Shown piece by piece: positions 11,908 to 23,600 of a stretch of 26,823 bases of DNA. Below the pieces are notes generated by a model that was not told the origin of the DNA, ran no database searches, and saw nothing but the letters and a program-made list of their open reading frames with translations. Each line of letters begins with the position of its first letter. Positions within the stretch are counted from its first letter, which is position 1. Both the position numbers and the translations under genes were made by a program. Source of the stretch: Choristocarpus tenellus KU-1152 (Eukaryota > Phaeophyceae). The DNA lies in assembly GCA_964200185.2 (NCBI GenBank), contig CAXNAD020000161.1, positions 1-26,823 on the forward strand, written 5' to 3'.

Positions 11908-14900
11908 CTATTGGGCATCGCGGCCACCCTGCTTCAAGAAGACACAGCGGTAAACCCTCTGTCCCTTCCCGTACGTGGCGACCTCTCGTTCCGTCATGAC
12001 CTTAAAAACAGGCGGTTCAGAAGGCTAGGGGTTAGAGAGGTTAGGATTAGGGATGTGGGCTTATGTAGAGGCTGGGGACACAGGAAGGCTAGTAGTGCTG
12101 TGTGCTTTGCGCTGTACTCAAGTCGCCATGGTGAAACAGCACTGAAAGGTATTTCGCACCCACCACATAGATAGATAGACACACCTCCCACAAGATCAGT
12201 ATTTTGGCAGGAAGCATAAGCTGTTGTACTGGCGGCATTAGTGCGTGCTGACAAAAATGTTGTCCTTACTAAAACAAAGTAAAAGGGGGGGGGAGTTGAA
12301 TTATACCTCCAACTGATAACAAAACCAGTGCTGCAGACATTCCTAAATTTGTTCCTACCCCTCAGTCCACCCCCGAAAGCGCACACTGGTGGCATGTAAA
12401 ACCCCTTTCAATGCATGACTTTTGAGACGGTTACTCACTCCCATGGGATTCTTCTCCTCTCCTTCCATCCACTTGTTGAAGTCAGGTTCACTGTCAGTAA
12501 GCAGGTCTGCTCCACGCAGATAAAGAGGAGTATGAGGGGCAGAGCGTCTGAAATTCATAGATATTTCATAGATAAATAGAAGAACACGAGACATGAAACT
12601 TGAAGATAAAATCAAGTCTGACAGGTGGTTGGTGTTTCCAATCAAGAATGGTGATGGAGCTGCAGGGATAACACAACCGATGAGGACCATACCTACGCCG
12701 CGAGAAACAAATCAGGCTGGACTGCACACCACGCAGCTGCAGGAGTTTGTAAACGAGTCCTTTGCCGTATACGATGCCGTGCTTCTCTGAAGGAGTTGGT
12801 CTCCTCTCCCATGCCTCTTAATCGCAGAGACACAGACTACCACATGCCCATTCCTAGCGATTGTGCTTTTACACCATGCTTTTACTTACCCTTTGACACC
12901 ACCAGCAAATCCCTTTCTTGTGATGGCACACACACATGAACACGCAGTTCTGGAGGCAAAAATGAAGAACCTTACAGACAAACATCTAGCTGAAGTTGAA
13001 GTTGAAGTACACGCTATCGTTTTGCATTAAGCAGAGAGGGGACAACACACACCTGACTTCTCACGGACCATCTCCCTCATTTCTTCTAGCACCTCCAGAA
13101 CGTCACCCTGCATGAACAGCTTGCCACCAGGTACAAGGTGCTTTTCTATGGTTTTGACAAGTTTTGGCTGCGAGGAGAAAAGAAGCCAGAAAGATCAAAA
13201 TCACCACAACATCATCGAATCAGACTGTGCACCAGACACAACAAAGTAAGCATAGCCCAGCCTTGGCCATCATGACCTCGATTGTGTTGGTGGGAATCCT
13301 TCATGGTCACACCATTAGCAATTAAGCAGCCTCCATCTGCTGATACAACATAAATCTCCCCATGAATTGCTCACCACCAATGCCTCAATCACTCGTATGT
13401 CACCTGAAGAACACGCCTTTTGTGATGCTTGGACTTGAAGCAGGGGTCCTGGGGTAGTAGGAGAGATTTCATGTCATGACTAAACTCTACAGCTAAAAAA
13501 TATGTAGGGGCGGGCTGACTGAATGCCGTCTTAGACCAAATGACTCCACAAGGATCCGGGATAACAAGTAGAGGCGAGGGTCGTCACACTTAGTAAGAAC
13601 TGCAACTAATAATGGTATTGATGTCCCTTCAGTACCAACTTACTGAGATACTATTACATATTGAGTATAAGGTACCAATGCACCTCAAGCAACGCAACAC
13701 TTGCACAATAAAAATTAGCACTTTAGAATTGTAGAGCAAGGCAGCCCTAATGTTGCAATGGACAGGAGCTGCTACAGACCAAATATGGCTGAATATTCTC
13801 GAGCAAAATTTCAATTGAGCATTAGAATGTCTGAAATGTGCGTGTGTGTGAAAGATACAGTCAGCTTTTCCAAAAACTCACTGGGAACTGAATGCTTATT
13901 GTCTCAACCATTGCCCCTTGACTGGCTGCTCTTGACAGAATTTTCTCCAGGTCCACCTGTGATAAGATCCACAAAGAAAAAGGCAATCCATTTGAAGGCC
14001 TTGAGGACACAGAGCAGTCTGAATCGCAATCAACAGAACTGTCAATTTCAACAACAAACTTCTCAGAGCAACATCCCTGGGAAGGTGTCTGAACAGAGTG
14101 TCCAATACACGCTTCAGCTTGTTGGATCACCCAGTACTCACATTAGCATTGCAGCAGATGAAATGAAGATTTCGTAACCTTGTCCCAGCTGCCCTCACCA
14201 GGGCTGTCGCCGCCACAGGTCGCCTTATTTCAAGCCCAAGAAAATTTTGTTCCGGATGTGCTTCCGCCATTGACTTAGCAAATGTCCCCTTTGCACAACC
14301 TTTGCAACATTGGTAGGACGTCGTAACAAACCATTGGGTTATCGAGAGAACTCAACTAGAGGAGTTCATTACAAAACAAGCGATTGAGTTACTATAATTT
14401 CTCCCGGTAGATCAGTGGGTGCAAGGCAATATAATGACTTGCTTTCAGCAATGAATCTCATCTTTGAAAAATGTGCGTATATCAGAAAGACAATGTTTCC
14501 CTGCCATAAACCGAGCTATTTTGCGTCTCTATTATACTGCCCATCATCCTTACCGATATCCACATGAAGGGGCCGGTGTGGATGCTCAAAAGAAGTCTCA
14601 TACCAGTCCCCAGGAAGAACAACCGGCGCCTGAAATGATGCAGCCAAGGGATTCACATGCTGCCGAACTGATTTTTGTCGTACACTGCCGCAAATATGGG
14701 AGGATGGGGTAGAAGAATTCCTCGTGCATCAAACAAAACATGTGCTACCCGATTACAAAGGCACGAAAATGCGACGAAGTTCATCAGAATCTAAGCACAG
14801 TGGATGACTGGGAGGGTTTCTCTATTGGGCTTTCTGTACCACACCAGGACCTGATCTCACCTCCCTCCTTCGGCCATCTCCTTTAAGTGCCGTTGCAGCG

Positions 14901-15135
14901 CGGGTTGAACGACGACAGAACGACCTTTGATATTCACGATACCTTTTCTTTTCTGAATTTCTTCATCCTCGCTTTGGTGTCCCAGCGACAACGAGCAAGC
15001 CAAACTCTGTCGTTGAATTAGTCCATCGAGGCGAACCCTCCTGCGCCCGAGACCAACTGTCATGGGGGAAAAAGCTCGAACGTGAGCCAGCAACTGCAGC
15101 AGCATTATCAATTGTAGGGACTTACAAGCAGTCAT
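11908..15135 (-). CDS. trmB: plastid-targeted tRNA (guanine-N7-)-methyltransferase, TrmB family
   Basis: Eight exons on the minus strand: 15135-14861, 14684-14554, 14299-14142, 13956-13882, 13448-13404, 13167-13053, 12506-12439, 12000-11908 (TAG stop), 319 residues, all GT-AG and phase-consistent. The family transfers methyl from S-adenosylmethionine to N7 of G46 in tRNA. Motifs in order: RQHVNPLAASFQ before the fold; SAM motif VDIGCAKGTF (about 133-142); FLGLEIRR (about 155-162); NLHFICCNAN; IQFPDPCFKSKHHKRR (about 210-225), the catalytic FPDP block and basic patch, with FKSKHHKRR where FKKRHKKRR is usual; VPGGKLFMQGDV; and C-terminal VMTEREV (290-296) with VYR. The N-terminus is hydrophobic and ends VRAFSPM, a signal peptide with Phe at about residue 22 and a basic transit-like stretch after it, so plastid import is inferred. 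The start is the ATG at 15135; the frame has only a GTG upstream before a stop. Its 5' end is 167 bp from the divergent DNAAF4 gene. Confidence 0.9.
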
Positions 15136-15302
15136 CTGATAAATCTCCACACCTTCACGGTTTGCATGGCAGGTAGAAGTGTATCATATGAGGTGGAAGG
15201 TGGAAATGGGGGTGAGAGAATGATGGAAGGCGTTTCGGGAGTTTCACACAACACCTTTCAACTTTTTTCACACACACAATCTTGGTTCTTGATCTAATCA
15301 AG
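15136..15302. promoter_or_regulatory. 167-bp divergent intergenic region, candidate bidirectional promoter
   Basis: The start codons of the TrmB gene (minus) and DNAAF4 (plus) face away from each other across this segment, so it must hold both 5' UTRs and at least part of both promoters. It has a GGTGGAAGGTGGAAATGGGG purine-rich stretch and a CACACACA run near the DNAAF4 side. I see no clear TATA box or initiator. The role is inferred from position only. Confidence 0.4.
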
Positions 15303-18300
15303 ATGCCTCTAACTGCGGATTATACGTGGACTGAATCGGATACCAATCTCCAGGTGCAAGTACCATTAAAGGGTAAAAACCCTGCTGGGGTGGATATATT
15401 TGGTGAGTTTAAACAGGACAAAGCAATGCATTTGATTGCATACATGACATAGTGGGGTCACGATAACAACCATACCTCAGACCGTTGGGGAAACTTTTCG
15501 ATCTTCAGTTAAACTTCAATTGATACATTGGCTTCAGAAGTACCGATTTTGGATCTTAACGCTGGTCTAACTCGCGATGCCTCTATCTCCTCGTCAGCTA
15601 CGGAGTGTTTCCTCAAGGTATCTTTTCCTCCATATTTGTTGGAGGTGGATCTGCACGGTTGCATCGACACCACACTAAATAGGGCGACAGTCCAGAATGG
15701 CACCCTTATCATCAGAGTTAAGAAGAAAAAGGGTCACACCGGATTGTGGGGTGCTCTCGGATTTAAAGCTAGACGTAAAGGCGATCCCAAGATCAAGGAG
15801 AGGAGGCAGCAGTCAATCCATACGCAACAAAAACACGAGCAAGAGGTGACACACTTTGCTCCTTAAATTATACTGTTGGTGCTATGCTAGGGTAGATATC
15901 CCTCAATCCGATGTAAAGTATTCAAATCTATAATTAAAAAAATAGACATCCAGCCAAGTACTGAGGCCTATATCTTTCCATAGATGGGTTCAACTAGACC
16001 AAATACGTGCTGATTTTCGTAGAAGGATATGACTTTCTTCATTCGCGGTTACTTTTGGGTCGGGAAGTAATTTGGTATATTTAATATGGGTCTAACTTCC
16101 AACACTTGAAGTGCTTCCATAGTTGAAAATATATCATTGAGGAAACACTTACATGGTGGACACTTTCCTTCTTGTACCTGTTACAGTGGTATTGTGGATT
16201 CGACAAGCAAGGGAGTGTCTTTCAAGCAAGCCACCTGCACCATCTTTCCATCTTAAGCTGAACATACATTTTCCTGGCACAATGTTGCTGCCTACTTCAG
16301 CTGATGCAGCGAGTGGGGCAAAGAAAACATGATGATGAGCGCCTGGCACTCCGCAGTCAGATGTCTGTAGAAGAGGCTGAGAGGACGCGCATTGAAGATC
16401 TTAAGGCCGAGCAGAAGGAAAAGGCAGAGGTATGTAAAGAATGTAGGCCAAAGGATTTCATTGCTCTTACTTTCCTGGTGCATTGAGCCGTTCTGTTGCA
16501 TTCATGAAGAACTTAAATTTGCAGTTCTAAATATATTTGTCAATATGAGTGTAAAGAACCCAATATCCCTCACTTCACCATCCACATCTCTTGGTGGGGA
16601 TGGGAAGTAAAGCATGGGAAAGAACAGCTTTCTACCTTAAGTGGCTTACGCCCTTCAAGCTATTGTATTTAGGATCATTACAGTATCAAAACTGCCAAGT
16701 CTATGTCAACATAATGTTGAGACTTTAGAGTACTAGACCCCTGTTGAGAACTTTCATTGCTGAGAATAATCAGAAATATCCACACATTAAGGCAAACAAA
16801 AACATTAGTTCTTTCCCATTTTTGCGTCATTGATGACAGCCCATGTAGCGAAAAATTACGAGGATGGGACCAGCACTTCAACCTTATTACTGTTCAAAGT
16901 GGTTGTCAACAACACAAAACAACAAACATAACATTGTACTATGAGAGAGGTGTGAAGTCATACTTTGTCTAGAGTGGGATAACACTATTGGAGAAAAACA
17001 TCACGCATCTTTCGGAGAGAGTTGTGCCTGAACCTCATATATTCATCTCACCAGCAAGTACTGCAGCTTCTGAGATTAATGCCACCTGGTTATCTTCTTT
17101 GTGAGAGCGATCCATTTTGGGAGTATCCTGTTCTAGTGGGTGAAGGGGAGTTGCCAGGTGGAAGCACACCTATATTCCGGGATCCAGATACGGTGTGCAC
17201 TTACTGATAAAGTTGACTTTATGATCAGCATGAGAAAAATGTCCTGTCTTGTGCCATTAAGCTCTTGGTATTCATGGGTTGAAATACGCATTAGCCTCAT
17301 TCCTAGTTCCTTGTCAAAGAATTAAACAAGCTCATGAGATCACCTACCCACAGTATTGACAACAGAGAGTGCACAAGCATGTGGCACTTTCAACTACCCA
17401 AACACATGAATGGGTTCAAGTCCTCTTGGTTGGCTCTTTTGCTACCTTTGCTGCTGTGTGCATGTATGACGAATGCCCTTGTCCCTTATCTTTGGTTACT
17501 GCATTACACTGCCAGGAAGAGGTGTACCATGCATTTACCGAATTAGCAACCAAGCAAGGAAGAGAGGAAGCTCCACAGCAGTCAACTCTACAACAGGCAT
17601 CAAATACATGTTTGAAAAAGCCGGATGCTGATGAAAAAAATAGATCACATGAGGAGAGTCAAGAGGACATGTCCACAGAAGATAACATTTTCCTTGAGGT
17701 GTCGGATCTCAAGGGTAAGGGTGAGGGTGAGGAAACTCTAGCAAATGAAAACGACATTGAAAAAAATCCCCTTGCTCACAAAGAGGATGAAAATCTAGGC
17801 CCAGAGGAAGATGACTCGACCGACATGCCTGCCAATGTTGAAGAGGCTGACGACCCCTGCGATGACTTGAGTATGTGCTACGTCCCTGCACCTAGGGCAC
17901 TAGCCAAGGTAGAGGTTGGATTCACGGCACGCTTGTTCCCAACACCTCTGCGGGAGTCGAAGGCAAAGGAGGAGTCTGAGTGGATCATGAAGAACCGCAA
18001 ACACCTGAGTACTAACCACGCGCTGACAGGGAAGCTTCCCCCAACAGACCCAGTGATAGACATCAGTGAGAGCGACCCTGTTTGACTGAAGGGAAGAGGA
18101 GATGACCTGTATCGTGGGGGGGATTACCGTGCAGCTATAAACGCCTACACAGCAGCCCTTGGTGCTGATCCTGGTATGGCATCATCCTTCTCAAACCGCG
18201 GGGCATGTCGCCTGAAGCTTGGCCAGCCAGCTGAGTGTGTGTCTGATTGTTCAGCGGCGATTGAGATCCTCCAGTCACTCCCAGCAAGTGGGGAGAGTCA

Positions 18301-18937
18301 GACAAGAGCATTGGCACGGCGAGCTGCAGCCCAGAGTGAAATTGGACACTACCAGCTAGCCCTCAAGGACTACCATGAAGCACTAAACCTTAGCCCTGGC
18401 GATACTGATATTGAGGCTGATGCAGCTTGCATTGAGCCCCTGGCGAGGTGTGAAGGGATGAAGAAAGAAGCTGCTGCCAAATTTGCCTCGGGGGATATTG
18501 AGGGTGCCCTCAACTTGTACTCCCTGGTTTTGGAAGTGGAACCTAGCTTTCCTTCTTGCCTCTCCAACAGAGCTGCCTGTCACCTTGCCCTTGGAGGTCA
18601 TGAAGCATGTGTGCAAGACTGCACAGAAGCTTTGACTCTCCTTGCTGCAGATCCTTTGACCCCTGAGAAGAGTCGGGAAATATCAGCACCCCTGTGTGAG
18701 CGACCACCTCCACCAGGGTTGACTCCACCAGCTGGTTCCAATAAACGGCGACAATGGGTGCTCTCCACCATAATTCGGAGGGGCATGGCCAAGGTTAAGC
18801 TTGGGGCACTGGAAGATGCATTGGCAGACTATCGTGCTGCAGGTGCTATTGCACCAGAGGACAAGGCGGTGGAAAGCGACATAAAACAGCTGGAGCACAG
18901 GCTAAATGAGGAAGGCAAAGAAGCACTACGTCACTGA
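15303..18937 (+). CDS. DNAAF4: dynein axonemal assembly factor 4 (DYX1C1), with one in-frame TGA
   Basis: Four exons: 15303-15402, 15598-15845, 16301-16429, 17516-18937 (TGA stop), all phase-consistent; 632 codons against about 420 residues in human. DNAAF4 is a cytoplasmic HSP90 co-chaperone-like factor that preassembles axonemal dynein arms. Residues 1-85 are a CS/p23 domain: MPLTADYTW start, and DIFATECFLKVSFPPYLLEV spans the first junction and aligns with the human protein without gaps. A charged helical region follows (EEAERTRIEDLKAEQKEKAE), then an acidic low-complexity linker to about residue 275. The DYX block is at about 282-318, with VPAPRALAKVEVGFTARLFP then TPLRES. Two successive TPR arrays follow (350-465 and 474-620), where human has one. 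Codon 349 (18083-18085) is TGA at the Trp of the family's WLK motif; the frame is open on both sides. It may be a pseudogene allele, readthrough or a sequence error. Confidence 0.88.
18083..18085 (+). other. in-frame TGA inside DNAAF4 at the conserved Trp codon
   Basis: The last DNAAF4 exon is open from 17516 to 18937 except for this TGA, followed by CTG AAG. The family reads W-L-K at this point, just before the first TPR helix, so the site differs from TGG by one base. Truncation here would remove both TPR arrays. The 3' context TGA-C-T-G is close to the known leaky context UGA CUA. No intron of normal length would remove it: a GT-AG pair at about 18066-18091 would be only about 26 bp long and would also remove the conserved W-L-K residues. 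Confidence 0.85.
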
Positions 18938-19675
18938 CAGGTTTTCTTCAAGTTGGCTCATATTACAGCCCGATTCCCAAATACAGTGGGTCAAGCAAGT
19001 CATAAACTGACCTGGAGAGGAAGGCCTTCTGTGAACAGGTGTTGCAGTAGACCCTTGACCCTTCTCTCTATCTATATCAGTTGTCTCAGTGAAAAGCGCG
19101 AACACCGCATGAGAGTGCGATGACTCTCGGTTCATAGCTGTCTCTCCCATGTGTCTGCTGCAGGACACTTCACAAACTTTGCTCTGGCCAACTTGGCCTT
19201 TCTTCTTCAGTTGTGTAAAAACTAAACTAAAGGCTCTACCTCGAGTAGCTGTTGATCATTTACCTTGTGTTTTGAACAATGTAAAACGCTGTCTGACGAA
19301 GGGAAGGGAAATTTTCCTGGGATCACTGGACTTCATTCCGAGCAATGCCTTCTGTTGTTTAATTCAGGTTACTGCTATGTTACGATATGCTAGGTTTGCC
19401 AAGTCACTTTCCTGACACACACAGGATAAGTATCAGATGATTCATCTAGACACTGTCACAATGAAAACTGCTCGAATTTCATAGAGCAACAGAACGACAA
19501 TCAGGTCCCCACCCACAGTAACACACATAATGACCACGCCCGACTGTTAGACCTGGGAGCGAATCACAGCCTCACAAACTTCATCGCAGAGGATATTGAC
19601 AGTTTGGAGGACTCCTGGTGATGGGGGCAACAAGGGATGCTACACCCTCGTGTCCAGGGACACAAAAAGCGTGCT
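18938..19675. other. 738-bp convergent intergenic region
   Basis: This lies between the stop of DNAAF4 (plus) and the stop of the thylakoid-protein gene (minus) and therefore holds both 3' UTRs. An 88-codon open frame at 19149-19415 has no recognisable content. No RNA gene or repeat was seen. Confidence 0.5.
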
Positions 19676-20247
19676 TCAATCTCTTTCCCTTGGTTGAGAC
19701 AATGTATAAATCAATAGAGCGACTGATGTCGCCACGAGGAAACCCAGTACAATAGGAATTGCCAGGATGGCAGGGCTGTTGACAACACTGCCAACAAGCG
19801 CTGTCAACTCTCCATCTGCGTATGCAGGGGCGATCGGGCCCGCCAGGATAGTCATTGCCGCAATCGTTGAGGCATATTCACGGGAGCGATCGTGGCAATC
19901 GGTCTCCACACTCATAGAAGCCAACCTGCAATTGTCTGGTATTAGAGAAAAGAGTAATTAGGGATAAATTTATTATCAATTGCTAACGTAAAATTTGGAG
20001 GATCTAGGTTAGCAGGGTCACATCAGGTGCCGTCATCGAAACAGGACAAGGCTTCGAAGAAGGTGATGAGTAACGCACCTCCAACACGTTCCCCTGTAGT
20101 GATCCTGGAGGTCGTCGCAAGGGCAGTCCTAGCATTCAGAGGCCTGGTGACCGTCAACTGTGGGGTGCGTGGAGGAAGAAATGCCATGCATGTCGTTGAA
20201 AGTATCGCTATGACTAGGAATCCTATCCTCCACGCGAATGCCATCAT
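19676..20247 (-). CDS. nucleus-encoded thylakoid single-helix protein precursor, PsbM-like
   Basis: Two exons in my model: 20247-20079 and 19935-19676 (TGA stop), 142 residues. The presequence has three parts. First is a signal peptide (1 to about 22) ending TTCMA, with Phe23 starting the FLPPR transit motif. Next comes a Ser/Thr/Arg-rich transit region. Last is a lumenal-type signal with ILAGPIAPAYA before Asp97. The mature part would be 46 residues with one membrane helix (about 112-134). Its end, LVATSVALLIYTLSQPRERD, resembles the C-terminal end of the photosystem II subunit PsbM; PsbX is the alternative. The PsbM choice is an inference from memory of short sequences. The junction is uncertain: donor GTGCGT fits acceptor CCAG (exon from 19935), but a weaker donor with the acceptor at 19926 also keeps frame. 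The ATG at 20247 is the first in the frame; MM gives a second at 20244. It is convergent with DNAAF4 and divergent from the channel gene. Confidence 0.68.
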
Positions 20248-20619
20248 ACCGTCGGTTTCCTCTACGTTCTTGGCAACGCTGTTTGTCAGGAGGTTACAGC
20301 TATCGACTCTTAACAAACTTGTTACCTGCTATCAACATGAAAAAGTGAACCTGAGTCTCACTACATGTTTTTTTTTTGAAATGAAGTTCGAATTAGGAAT
20401 TATCCAAGGTGCCCAAATCAAGTCGAAAGTCAAAGATGAGGGTTGCTCAGATCCTCCCCATGATCTGAAAGGTATACCGAAAATTTGATGTTACTCACAG
20501 GTGAACTTGCTCACTAACCCGACCTCAGGGTGTTGGTGAGAGAGTGAGAAGGAGAATTTTTAGAGATAAGATTGTGACTGCCGGGACAGAACACGTTGAA
20601 GGACTTTGTCGCTGGGGAT
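20248..20619. promoter_or_regulatory. 372-bp divergent intergenic region between thylakoid-protein and channel genes
   Basis: This segment separates two divergent start codons and must contain the 5' leaders and core promoters of both genes unless they start inside neighbours. It includes a T9 run near 20370. No recognisable promoter element was found; the call rests on position. Confidence 0.35.
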
Positions 20620-23600
20620 ATGGGGATGGTGGAGGACAATACTGCAGTCAAAAGTGGCACAGTGTTCATCCGTCGGTCTTTATCATTGCTTGTACCTGAT
20701 CGGTGAGTGGATCATACCCGATTTTGAGTCCAGTTTGCCTTCTTTGCTGAACGGAACACCAATGTTGCAGGTTATCCATTCCCATCATGTGGGTTGGGTT
20801 ATTCTCTCATTCGCAGCACTTGACTCCGTTATACTTCGAGCGTCTCTCTCTCTCTCTCTCGCTCTCGATATCGCTCTCGCTCTCGATATCGCTCTCGCTC
20901 TCATTCATGATTGGCACTTAAGAGGGGTGTAGGTGTCTGTGGAAAATTTGGTTGGCGAGTGGAGACCACATATCTGTATCCTATTGAATACCCCCCCCGC
21001 CATTGCGTCGATGGGATCATAATGTCTTTTGATAGAGGATCGAGGAAAATAACTCTCACATATCCCATGCTGGCCATCAATTGCTATATATTTTTTTTAG
21101 CTACGAGGACGCATCGGCTTTCCGTCAAACAGAGTGGGTGGATGTGAACACCATATCGGTGACCATAATCGCAAATGTGGCCTTGGCCCTCCTCTGCCTG
21201 GCCTACTTTTGGAGCTCGCGTAAGCACAATGCAGGGTACTTTTCTAGCAAAAGGCGTCGTCTTCCTTCTAGAACCCCTCCAAACCTTCCATGTGGTGGAT
21301 TTTTCTCTTGGATCTGGTAAGGACTACTAAGGGAGCCAGTAGATGATGAAAAGGCTGATAGAAAAGAGATGTAGTATTCTATGAGGAAGAAGCAGGGATT
21401 GCACTAGCTCAATCTTTCTTATTCCTTAAAAGGAAGCAAAGGTATCGGTACTACCTTGAGCTTGAGTGAGTGATTTGCACCCCTATCCAACTGCAATCAT
21501 TAAAGCTTCGTCATCCTCCTCCACTTGTGCAGGCCCCTGCTGGCTATGACAGAGGATGATATCTTGCGATACGCAGGCTTTGATGCTGTGATCTTTCTCC
21601 GTTTTTATAAGCTTGCATTTAAGGTCAGTGGTTTCAGTGCTGTCGAGGGTGTCGATCACACTGTGAGGTGTGAGGGGAGAATGTTGTATTGGGTGAGGGG
21701 TGGCACTCACATGGTAGTGGGTAAGGATATATCTGAGGTGTGATGAGCTCCATTAAAAAATATATATAATGGGTATTATTGATGATCCATGCCATTGCAT
21801 CGAAGCTAGATTTCAGACGTGGTAAAGTGAATTGGCAGTATCTTAAGGTCGATAGGTATATTACCTTTGTACAATTAGTGAAATGCTTTGGCTGTGTGCT
21901 CCTGGAACCTGATTGGATGATTGTGTGTGTGTGCGTGTGTGAGTATTTGATAAATATAGCACATGCTTTCCATCTTTGCCATGCGACCAGTTTTTGTACC
22001 AAAGAGCACTCACTGTGTCCTCCTCTCACTTGCTGTGTGTTGTGTGAAGGTGTTTGGAGTGTTCTCATTTTACGGGTTGCTGGTGATCGTACCAGCCAAT
22101 ATACAGGGGGGAAGTCGGTCGAGCAGTTATGAGTACCAGACAAACATCAACACCTTCAACCGACTGTCCATGTCCAACATACAGCATTATGATCCACGCA
22201 TGTGGTTGCATGCCTTGGGAGTGTATGGTCTGACTGGAATCACCATGTATTTCCTTATCAAGGAATACAGGTGTGGTTGCAGAGTCTCCTTATCCCCGAA
22301 AGGCATCAACAACTGTAGGAAGTTTTATTTTTAAGAAATATTATAGGAACAATTTCTGACTGTTTCTGATCTAACTTTCAGGGTTCGTTCTTGTATAGTG
22401 GGGGGAAAAAAACCTTCCCAAATATTTAGTTACAATGATGGTAATGATTATGGCATTGTGAAGTTAATTATTTTTTTTTTAAAGCCTGGATGGAATGTTA
22501 GGCACATTGATGTAATAAAAAGCAAGGTCAGCAACAGTTTGATCCATATTGACTAATGATCTAATGACAAGTTTGTGAGAGCAGGCATTGATATTGATGT
22601 TTTTTGACATAGAGGGGTTTTTCATGTTCCGAAAAAGGAAGTAAAATAGTGAAGTGCAATACCGGATGCATCTCTCTCCAAGTGTCCTCTCCTCAATTTT
22701 TTTTCTCAGGTTTTATACAACACTGAGGCACAAGTTCATGAGACGCAAGGCTGCTCACCTGCGAACCATAATGGTGGAAGGAGTACCCCATGAAATGAGA
22801 TCCAACACCAAGCTCTTCACATATTTCAATACGCTGTACCCTGATGAGGTACACTACTAGTGTTGTGCCATTTATCTTATTTGTTTTTTGTGAAGTATGT
22901 ATTGACAAGATAATGGTTCTGGTTTGGTCTTGACTGACTGCTCTTTTTTGCTGCGTGAAGTAGGAGGATTTGATACGATTTTGAGACCATGTCTCGAGTG
23001 AATTGACCAGTTTCTTTGTTGCAATTCAGAGTTGATTGGTTGATTGATCGGTCCAAGCTCTCTTCATGGTTTGTTATTAATATGGTGTGTGTGCGTAAGG
23101 CATCTGTACTACACGTGTATGCATAAGGTCCTCTCTGTGTTCAGCATGTTCTCATTCCCATTTTTTTGTATTGTTGCCTTATGCTGTGTGCTGTATGCTG
23201 TGTGCAATTGGATCCTACTCTCTTGGTGACATAAACATGTAACTGTATTTGGTGGTGTTTTGGTCAGGTTGTGAGTGTCCATACACCCCAGGACATTTCT
23301 CACCTCAGGAAGCTCCTGGATTTAAGGCATGAAGTCATTGCACAGCTTAGGGGAGCTCTGGAGCGCAAGGCAGTCAGAGGGCAGGAACAGTACCACACTT
23401 GTGAGTAGTTTTTTATTTTATTGTTTTTGTTCTGGGCACCAAGGGTGAATTCGTTTGTGCAGTTTTAGGGTTATGACCTAGAGGTACATATAGTTTTAGG
23501 GTTATGACCTAGAGGTATACATAGTATTAGGGTTATGACCTAGAGATATATATAGTATTAGGGTTAAGACCTAGAGGTATATATAGTATTAGGGTTAGGG

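Noticed and set aside
13957-14018. Minus-strand hydrophobic open stretch initially read as an exon of the TrmB gene
   Set aside because: It does not match TrmB, and its pyrimidine-rich sequence is better explained as the acceptor tract before the exon at 13956, which restores the family motif.
15538-15597. Possible 60-bp upstream extension of DNAAF4 exon 2
   Set aside because: The acceptor at 15597 has a better pyrimidine tract and gives a gap-free alignment with the CS domain; using 15537 would insert 20 residues.
18066-18091. Tiny GT-AG pair that would remove the in-frame TGA of DNAAF4
   Set aside because: An intron of about 26 bp is far shorter than any other here, and it would delete the conserved W-L-K position.
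20606-20932. 108-codon open frame with an Ala-Leu-Asp-Ile repeat
   Set aside because: It is out of frame with the channel's first exon and generated by the CT/CGATATCG microsatellite in the intron.
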